Assembly (NCBI RefSeq): GCF_013155375.1
Contig: NZ_JABJQY010000004.1
Span: 310,001-374,000, forward strand
Direction of reading: 5' to 3'
Length of the DNA stretch: 64,000 nucleotides
Origin: Nocardioides sp. zg-1308
GTDB lineage: Bacteria; Actinomycetota; Actinomycetes; Propionibacteriales; Nocardioidaceae
This document shows positions 56,001-64,000 of this stretch, piece by piece (position 1 is the first letter of the stretch; each line of letters opens with the position of its first letter). The notes beneath the pieces were generated by a model. That model searched no databases and had not been told where the DNA came from. It worked only from the letters and a program-made list of their open reading frames with translations. The position numbers and the translations under genes are program-made.

Positions 56001-56006
56001 AGGCTA
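56001..56006 (-). promoter_or_regulatory. -10 hexamer of the thiamine-binding protein operon
   Basis: TAGCCT is 6 bases before the ATG at 55994, so the mRNA is probably leaderless, leaving no room for a riboswitch. Confidence 0.45.
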
Positions 56007-56037
56007 TCGGAGCCGGTGGCTCGGATCCTGCACGTCG

Positions 56038-56751
56038 TCAGGCGTTGGTGCCCTCACCCGGCAGGGCGCCGCCGGGATCGGGGGTGCCGCCCCGGCAGGA
56101 GACGCCGATCTCCGGCGCCGTCTGGCCGTCGCCGTACTCCTCGAGGAAGAGCCCGAGCCGCTCGTCGTCGGCGCCGTCGAGGCGGAGCTGGGCGCCCCAC
56201 ACGGTGACCACGACGGGCGACGGCAGGTCCTCGCGCGGCGACAGGATGCCGTTGTCCGGCAGCTGGGCTGCGAGCGCGTCCACGTCGTCGTCGGACAGGC
56301 CCGGGTCGTGGGTGATCCAGACCGTGCCGTGCTCGAGGTCGTGGACGGCGTTCTCCTCGCGGACCGGCTCGTCGTAGACGCCGCACGCCAGCCACACGGG
56401 GTGGTGCGCCCCACCGGCGGGTGGGTCCTGCGGGTAGGTCAGGTCGTCGTCGGTGTGCCTGCGGTCCGTGACGTCCCACGTCTCCACCAGGCTCAGGTCG
56501 AGGGCGCGCTGCGCCTGCTCCTCGCCGCGCAGCGCCCGGTCGACGAGCGGCGCGGCGAGCGCTGCGCCGAGCACCAGCGCGGCGGCCACGCTGGCGAGGA
56601 CGAGCGGCAGGCGCCTGGAGTGCCGCTCCTCGACCGGCTCCGTCGCCCCCTCGAACACCGGTGCGGCGGCGTACGCCTGCTCGCCGGGGTCGCTGTGCGG
56701 TTCGGAGTGGGAGTCGGGGTGGGCACCGTCGGGGGTCTCGGTGTCGCTCAC
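56038..56751 (-). CDS. Membrane-anchored DUF3105 protein
   Basis: A 237-residue protein with an acidic, Asp/Glu/His/Ser-rich N-terminus, one membrane helix (LPLVLASVAAALVLGAALAAPLV, residues about 48-70), and an extracytoplasmic DUF3105 domain. The domain signature is PPAGGAHHPVWLACGVYDEP (about 110-129), followed by ENAVHDLEHGTVWITHDP, whose His residues may bind metal. Function unknown. The start overlaps the stop of the sigma factor gene, so the two are translationally coupled. Confidence 0.87.
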   Translation of the reverse strand: MSDTETPDGAHPDSHSEPHSDPGEQAYAAAPVFEGATEPVEERHSRRLPLVLASVAAALVLGAALAAPLVDRALRGEEQAQRALDLSLVETWDVTDRRHTDDDLTYPQDPPAGGAHHPVWLACGVYDEPVREENAVHDLEHGTVWITHDPGLSDDDVDALAAQLPDNGILSPREDLPSPVVVTVWGAQLRLDGADDERLGLFLEEYGDGQTAPEIGVSCRGGTPDPGGALPGEGTNA

Positions 56752-57242
56752 CGCGTCAGGCTACCGGCGCCCTCCACGTCGGGGAGCGCCTGCCTCAGCC
56801 TCGCGAGTCCGTCGCGGGCCTGGGACTTCACCGTCCCCGGCGCGATCCCGAGCGTCGCCGCGATGTCGGCCTCCGAGAGGTCCTCGTAGTAGCGGAGCAC
56901 GATCACCGCGCGTTGCCGTGGAGGCAGGGTGGCCAGCGCCGTGCGGACGGCGAGCAGCTCGGCCCGGTCGGGCTCGGCGGCCAGCACGTCGGGGAGGTCG
57001 CCGGTGCTGTGCTCACGCCACCGCCGGCGGCGCCACCGGGAGACGTTCTCGTTGACGAGGACCCGGCGGACGTAGGGCTCGGGGTTGTCGGCGATCCTCC
57101 GCCACTGCGGGACGACCTTGACGAGCGTGGCCTGGACGAGGTCCTCCGCGTCCTGCGCGTGCCCGGTGAGGAGGTACGCCGTGCGCAGCAGCGCCGCCTG
57201 CCGCGCCACGACGAACTCCGTGAAGCCCTCAGGGGTGGCCAC
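56748..57242 (-). CDS. SigE family extracytoplasmic-function sigma factor
   Basis: A 164-residue RNA polymerase sigma factor with only regions 2 and 4. Region 2: FTEFVVARQAALLRTAYLLTG and AEDLVQATLVKV (about 31-42). Region 4: LATLPPRQRAVIVLRYYEDL (about 103-122) and the helix-turn-helix SEADIAATLGIAPGTVKSQ. This is the actinobacterial SigE-type (SigE50-like) family without an N-terminal extension. The ATG overlaps the upstream gene by 14 bases, and its stop overlaps the DUF3105 start. Confidence 0.9.
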   Translation of the reverse strand: MATPEGFTEFVVARQAALLRTAYLLTGHAQDAEDLVQATLVKVVPQWRRIADNPEPYVRRVLVNENVSRWRRRRWREHSTGDLPDVLAAEPDRAELLAVRTALATLPPRQRAVIVLRYYEDLSEADIAATLGIAPGTVKSQARDGLARLRQALPDVEGAGSLTR

Positions 57243-58605
57243 GGCGCCGCCTCAGGTCGCGGACGAGGGAGACGAAGAAGACGACGACCACCATCCCGCC
57301 CACCCCGACCAGTCGGGGGTCGGGCGCGAACGGCGCGTCGGGCGCCTCCACCACCTCGGCGGTCCACGCCTCCGCCGCCACACTGACCGGCAACGCGCCC
57401 CGCAGCTCGAGCAGCTCCGTGCGCGCACCCGTGGTGACGTCGACCGCCGAGACCTGCCGGCCGCGGATCACCTGTGACTCGTCCACGACCGTCGGGATCG
57501 ACGCCACGACCTCGCTCGGCGAGCGCCACCCCAGCAGGGACTGCGCCCCCACGCCCTCGACCGGCTCCAGGACCACGGTCCCCTCGGTCGCGCTCCCGAC
57601 GAGGAGCTCCTTGGCCTCGGCGTCGTCGAACACCGCGGCTTCCCGCACCATCAGCGCCGCGACGCGTGTCCCGTCCGTCGCCATCTGGGGATCGAACAGG
57701 CCGGCTGTCGAAGGTGCGTCGGGCGGCAGGTCCATCCGCAGCGACACGGGGTCCTCGGCCTCCATCACGCGCTGGAGCCGGAAGGTGCGAGGGAGGGTGA
57801 CGAACCCCTGCGGTGCGTGGCCGGCCTCGTTGAGGTACAGCGCTGCACGCGGATCCTTGCCTCCGATCACCGACCTCTCGTCCGTCTCGACGTCCCACAC
57901 GTGGGTCTCGATGTCGGTGCTGGTCCTACCGCTCCCGAGCGGGGTGACCGGCCCTCCCTGCCACCACACGACGTCACCGGCCCAGACGAGACCCTGGACC
58001 GCGAGGCCGTGCTCCGACTCGACGTCCCACCGGACCACGTCGCCCGTCTCGAGGTCCACCACGGCGAGCCCCACCACGGGCGTGTCGTCCTCGGTCCCCC
58101 CCATCGACATCGGCTCACCGGGGGTCGTCCCCGTCACCCAGTAGGCGAGGCGACGGCCGTCGGCCGACAGCTGGGCATCCGCTTCGGCCGTGGGCAGGGC
58201 GCCGGGGAGCTCGAGCCAGCGACCCTCGCCCGTGCCGGCGTCGACACCCCACAGGGCGGCGGAGGACGACCACAGGCCTGCGCGCTGCCCGACGCCGACC
58301 GCGGACAACCGGCGGGGCGTCACGGTGAACGCGGGAGTCCAGGCCCCCGGGGCCTCCAGCACGTCGGGCAGCACCATCCGCTGCGACGAGGCGGCGACCG
58401 GTGGCTCGACCCGGGCCAGCACCGCAGGCGTCACTGCAGCGGCGAGCACCCCGGCCGCGACGATCGCCGCGAGCACCGACGCCGTACGACGTCCCTGGCG
58501 ACGCCGTCCGCGCGCCCAGACCGCGTCGGGGTCGACGGTGCCTCCAGGGGCGTGACCGGCCAGTCGCTCGAGCCGGTCGACGACGTCGGTGGGCGGTGCG
58601 GACAT
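57229..58605 (-). CDS. Two-helix membrane protein with beta-rich domain, sigma-linked
   Basis: A 458-residue protein I do not recognise. A short acidic N-terminus (MSAPPTDVVDRLERLAGHAPGG) precedes a basic RGRRRQGRR stretch. A membrane helix follows (SVLAAIVAAGVLAAAVTPAVLA, about 41-62), then a long extracellular beta-rich part, possibly propeller-like (WLELPGALPTAEADAQLSADGRRLAYWV, GLAVVDLETGDVVRWD). A second hydrophobic helix near the end is VGVGGMVVVVFFVSLV. GAGGAG stands before the ATG at 58605. It is the first gene before the sigma factor and is a candidate anti-sigma or sensor protein. Confidence 0.75.
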   Translation of the reverse strand: MSAPPTDVVDRLERLAGHAPGGTVDPDAVWARGRRRQGRRTASVLAAIVAAGVLAAAVTPAVLARVEPPVAASSQRMVLPDVLEAPGAWTPAFTVTPRRLSAVGVGQRAGLWSSSAALWGVDAGTGEGRWLELPGALPTAEADAQLSADGRRLAYWVTGTTPGEPMSMGGTEDDTPVVGLAVVDLETGDVVRWDVESEHGLAVQGLVWAGDVVWWQGGPVTPLGSGRTSTDIETHVWDVETDERSVIGGKDPRAALYLNEAGHAPQGFVTLPRTFRLQRVMEAEDPVSLRMDLPPDAPSTAGLFDPQMATDGTRVAALMVREAAVFDDAEAKELLVGSATEGTVVLEPVEGVGAQSLLGWRSPSEVVASIPTVVDESQVIRGRQVSAVDVTTGARTELLELRGALPVSVAAEAWTAEVVEAPDAPFAPDPRLVGVGGMVVVVFFVSLVRDLRRRRGHP

Positions 58606-58689
58606 GGCGGTCTCCTCGCGGGTGCGGACACTCTCACACGTCCACACGCCGCGAGCCCGGCACTTGGTGGGGTGCCGCGGCGAGCTTTC

Positions 58690-59262
58690 TCAGGCGAGCG
58701 CGGCGCGCACGGCCTCGGCGCGGGCGTCGTACTCGTCCTGCGGGATGTCGGGCAGCATGTCGGCCCAGACCGGCAGGTTGGAGCCGCGGAGCTGGAGCAC
58801 GCCGCGCGGGCGCGCCATCACGTTGACGGAGAGGTGTCCGCTGCCGTTCTCCCACTTGGTGATGTGGGCGTTGCCGACACCGTCGAGCGCGCGGACGGCG
58901 GCACACGTGCGCGCGAGCAGGCGGCCGAGCTCGACGTGGCCCGCGTCATCGAGGTCCTCGATGAGCTCGTGCTCACGGGCGACGACGTTGGCGACGAACG
59001 GCAGGCTGGTCGCGGCCGGACGGACGACCGCGAGCCGCTCACCCAGGTGGAGCACCTCGGTGTCCCGGCCCAGCGCACGGCAGGTCCGGCAGTCGGCCGG
59101 GTCCTGGCGGCGGTCGGGCTCGGGGTCGGCGAACTCGGTCAGCGGCCGCGCCCGCAGGCCGCCGCGCTCGAAGGGGAACACGTCCCAGGCGGGCATCCGC
59201 CCGAGCGGCAGGCGGCCGTCGTCACCGACGGCCGCCTGCGCACGCTCGAGGAAGTCCGCCAC
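58690..59262 (-). CDS. HIT-like protein with altered triad
   Basis: A 190-residue cytosolic protein resembling HIT/GalT-type nucleotide-binding proteins. A zinc-like pair DCRTCRAL is near residues 57-64. LPFVANVVAREHELIEDLDD and VGNAHITKWENGSGHLSVNVMAR occupy the positions of the HIT strand and loop, but the His-x-His-x-His triad reads HLSVN (about 143-147). Enzymatic activity of the classical type is therefore doubtful. The GTG start lies 1 base after the acnA stop, so it is probably co-transcribed with aconitase. Confidence 0.6.
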   Translation of the reverse strand: MADFLERAQAAVGDDGRLPLGRMPAWDVFPFERGGLRARPLTEFADPEPDRRQDPADCRTCRALGRDTEVLHLGERLAVVRPAATSLPFVANVVAREHELIEDLDDAGHVELGRLLARTCAAVRALDGVGNAHITKWENGSGHLSVNVMARPRGVLQLRGSNLPVWADMLPDIPQDEYDARAEAVRAALA

Positions 59263-59263
59263 C

Positions 59264-62161
<2,898 letters not shown>

Positions 62162-62237
62162 CAGCCACATCTCCTCGGGGAGTTCGCGGGTTCGCGTCCA
62201 TCTTGCCGTCGCACGTGGAGGGACGGGAAGGCAGGCG

Positions 62238-62243
62238 ACCCTA
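62238..62243 (-). promoter_or_regulatory. -10 hexamer of acnA
   Basis: TAGGGT lies in the upstream region of acnA with a leader of about 70 bases. The -35 position (about 62261-62266) falls inside a palindrome. Confidence 0.4.
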
Positions 62244-62262
62244 AGTTCGGGCAACGACTTCT

Positions 62263-62289
62263 CTCGACATCAAGATACATGATGTCGAG
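62263..62289. promoter_or_regulatory. Palindromic operator before acnA
   Basis: CTCGACATC (62263-62271) and GATGTCGAG (62281-62289) are perfect 9-base inverted repeats with a 9-base spacer. They also contain an imperfect TCTTGA-type dyad. The site covers the predicted -35 of acnA and probably binds a transcription regulator that is not encoded in the window. Confidence 0.5.
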
Positions 62290-62319
62290 GGGTACGCCAA
62301 CCGGCCGTCGACCCGCCCG

Positions 62320-62676
62320 TCAGGAGATGCCGGCCCTCGCGTCGAGGTGCTGGAGCAGCTCGTGCGCCGCGAGCTCCACCTGCTTGTGCCGCCACTCCGA
62401 GGCCCGGTAGACGCACGCGATGAGCGCGGACCGGTGCACCCGCCGCAGGTCGCCGACGACGAACGCGTACCGCGCCTTCGTCTCGTCGTTGGCGCCCTCG
62501 GTCAGCCCGAGGTGCCAGCCGGCGTAGTCCTCCCAGGAGTGCCGCTCGAGGAACGCGTTCTCGGCCTCCGCATTCGGCTGCACCCGTCCCCAGTCGCTGT
62601 CGAGGACGTACTGGCGGGCGTCGATCAGCTCGCGGGCACGGGCGACGGCGGCCGGGTTGACGGCGTAGGTGGCCAT
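62320..62676 (-). CDS. Conserved actinobacterial protein of unknown function
   Basis: A 118-residue cytosolic protein. It has ARELIDARQYVLDSDWGRVQPNAEAENAFLE (residues about 14-44), WEDYAGWHLGLTEGANDETKARYAFVVGDLRRVHRSALIA (about 48-87), and a C-terminal helix with QVELAAHELLQHLDA. I know similar sequences only as actinobacterial hypothetical proteins. ATG start. Both flanks (acnA operator region and trmA-like gene) suggest a separate unit. Confidence 0.8.
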   Translation of the reverse strand: MATYAVNPAAVARARELIDARQYVLDSDWGRVQPNAEAENAFLERHSWEDYAGWHLGLTEGANDETKARYAFVVGDLRRVHRSALIACVYRASEWRHKQVELAAHELLQHLDARAGIS

Positions 62677-62736
62677 GGCGCCACCCTCCCCCGCCCGCTC
62701 CCGCCTGACAAGCAGCCAGGTGACGCCCTCACGGGC

Positions 62737-63954
62737 TCAGCGGTGGACCGGCTCCAGCAGCGCGACGCACTCCACGTGGTGCGTCATCGGGAACAGGTCG
62801 AAGGCCCGGATCGCGGCGAGGGCGTAGCCGTGCTCGGCGAAGATCGCGACGTCGCGACCGAGCGCAGCGGGGTCGCAGGCGACGTACGCCACCGCGCGCG
62901 GGCGGCGGTCGACGACCTGCTCCACCACGGCGCGCTTGGCGCCCTCGCGGGGAGGGTCGAGGACCACGAGGTCGAACGGCTCGTCGAGGCCCGCGCGCAG
63001 CACCTTGTCCGTCGGCCCGCACTCCACGGCGGCCCGATCGAGCCCGGCGAGGTTGGCGCGGGCGTGCTGGCACGCGGTGCGGTCGGCCTCGACCGCGACG
63101 ACCCGCGCCGCGGTCGCCTCGCCGACGAAGCGGGCGAAGAGGCCGACGCCGGCGTAGAGGTCGAGGGCCCGCTCCCCCGGCGCCGGCCGCAGGAGGTCCA
63201 GCACGGCACCGACCAGCGCGCCCGGCGCCTCGGGGTGGACCTGCCAGAACCCGTCGGAGGCCACGCTGAACGGGACGGTGGAGCTGCCGGTCGTCACGTC
63301 GTGCGACGTCATGGCCTCCGGCTCGCCGGGCGACCACTCGCCCTGACGTCCGGGCTCCACGCCGGGACGGGGCCGTGCCTCCTCGACCGCGATCAGGCAG
63401 TCGTCGACCGGCACGAGGTGGTGCGAGCGGTGCCCGCGCATGGCGGGGCGTCCGTCCGGCAGCACCGCGTAGCGCTGGCGGGTGCGCCACCGCAGCCCGT
63501 CGTCGGGGCGACCCGCAACGGGCAGCGCCTCCACCTGCAGGCCGCTCACGAGCTCCGACGCCGGGTCGAGCCTGCCGAGCCGGACGAGCTGCTCGCGCAC
63601 GACGGCCGTCTTGAGGTCGCGCTGCACGGGCAGGGCGACGTGCTGGAAGTCGCAGCCGCCGCAGAGCCCGGGGCCGGCATAGGGGCAGGGCGGGACGACG
63701 CGGTGGGGCGAGGACTCCACGACCTCGACGGCGTCGGCGCGCCAGAACCGGTCGCCGTCGGTGCCCTCGGTCACCTCGAGGACCACGCGCTCACCGGGGA
63801 TCGCGTGGCGGACGAAGACCACGCGCGACTCCGGCTCCGGGAGCCGCGCCACGCAGTGCCCGCCGTGGGCGACCGGGCCCACCTCGGCCTCGAAGCGCTC
63901 CCCCACCCGCGAGCGGCCGCGTGCCTTGCGGGGACGGTTCGTACGACGGCTCAC
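62737..63954 (-). CDS. TrmA/RlmD family RNA (uracil-C5) methyltransferase
   Basis: A 405-residue SAM-dependent RNA methyltransferase. The N-terminal TRAM domain (about 18-70) is followed by an iron-sulfur cysteine cluster CPYAGPGLCGGC (88-99). The catalytic domain has LDLYAGVGLFARFV (motif I), LDPPREGAKRAVVE (motif IV), and the nucleophile in YVACDPAALGRDV. The target uridine (tRNA or 23S rRNA) cannot be told by eye. The ATG at 63954 leaves 46 bases to the window edge with no visible gene. Confidence 0.9.
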   Translation of the reverse strand: MSRRTNRPRKARGRSRVGERFEAEVGPVAHGGHCVARLPEPESRVVFVRHAIPGERVVLEVTEGTDGDRFWRADAVEVVESSPHRVVPPCPYAGPGLCGGCDFQHVALPVQRDLKTAVVREQLVRLGRLDPASELVSGLQVEALPVAGRPDDGLRWRTRQRYAVLPDGRPAMRGHRSHHLVPVDDCLIAVEEARPRPGVEPGRQGEWSPGEPEAMTSHDVTTGSSTVPFSVASDGFWQVHPEAPGALVGAVLDLLRPAPGERALDLYAGVGLFARFVGEATAARVVAVEADRTACQHARANLAGLDRAAVECGPTDKVLRAGLDEPFDLVVLDPPREGAKRAVVEQVVDRRPRAVAYVACDPAALGRDVAIFAEHGYALAAIRAFDLFPMTHHVECVALLEPVHR

Positions 63955-64000
63955 GTGTCGTCACCCGGACGCGACCGGCCACCGCGGGAGGTCACCCGTC

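Noticed and set aside
55995-56037. TPP riboswitch before the thiamine-binding protein
   Set aside because: Only 43 bases are available and the -10 hexamer is 6 bases from the start codon.

Overview
The window is very GC-rich chromosomal DNA of an actinobacterium, most likely Nocardioides or another member of the Nocardioidaceae. This rests on a mycothiol gene (mshC) with its usual neighbours, the actinobacterial integration host factor mihF beside gmk-rpoZ-coaBC-metK-priA, a FadA2/FabG4/HtdX trio, a PyrR-controlled pyrimidine region, and many genes with a TAnnnT hexamer only 6 to 8 bases before the start codon (leaderless transcripts). I count 65 protein-coding entries, including one partial gene at the left edge and one 5-codon leader peptide. 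I found no rRNA, tRNA, CRISPR array, insertion sequence, phage or obvious foreign island. No stretch longer than about 300 bases lacks a gene.

Layout. 1-10 kb: the end of a PAC2 protein, a block of palindromic repeats, mshC with the linked SCO1664-like, DUF3090 and phosphomutase genes, corA and an MFS transporter, uppP, an aldo/keto reductase, small conserved proteins and rpe. 10-17 kb: a lipid kinase, a stand-alone LigD-type primase/polymerase, a secreted protein, an ATPase, then rsmB, fmt and def. 17-32 kb: a long minus-strand run that reads, in transcription order, carA, carB, pyrD, a pyrK-like gene, a pyrD-like gene, pyrF, a small protein, mihF, gmk, rpoZ, coaBC, metK, priA, def, fmt, a yjbR-like gene and rsmB. 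It joins pyrimidine synthesis to core replication, transcription and translation functions. 32-39 kb: an ABC-F protein with a leader peptide, a DUF3060 protein, two VOC proteins, a PPOX flavoprotein, and the second pyrimidine operon pyrR-pyrB-pyrC. Both pyrimidine operons begin with nearly the same 41-bp PyrR-binding RNA element next to the Shine-Dalgarno sequence.

39-48 kb is a fatty-acid block: fadA2-like thiolase, fabG4 and htdX, tesB, a second PAC2 gene, then the fadA-fadB beta-oxidation pair. 48-64 kb holds an amino acid permease, dxs, a sugar-lactonase-like protein, a protein with three tandem Nudix domains, a small protein under a perfect LexA (SOS) box, a thiamine-binding/YjbQ/GNAT operon, a sigma factor operon, a HIT-like protein, aconitase with an unusual insert, and a TrmA-type RNA methyltransferase.

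The most interesting items are the SOS-controlled small protein, the triple Nudix protein, the ABC-F leader with competing pairings around its ribosome binding site, the PyrD paralogue that lacks the expected catalytic cysteine, and three families of palindromic DNA placed at gene ends. I did not see a clear previously undescribed multi-gene defence or metabolic system. All functional calls come from reading motifs and context; no search was run.
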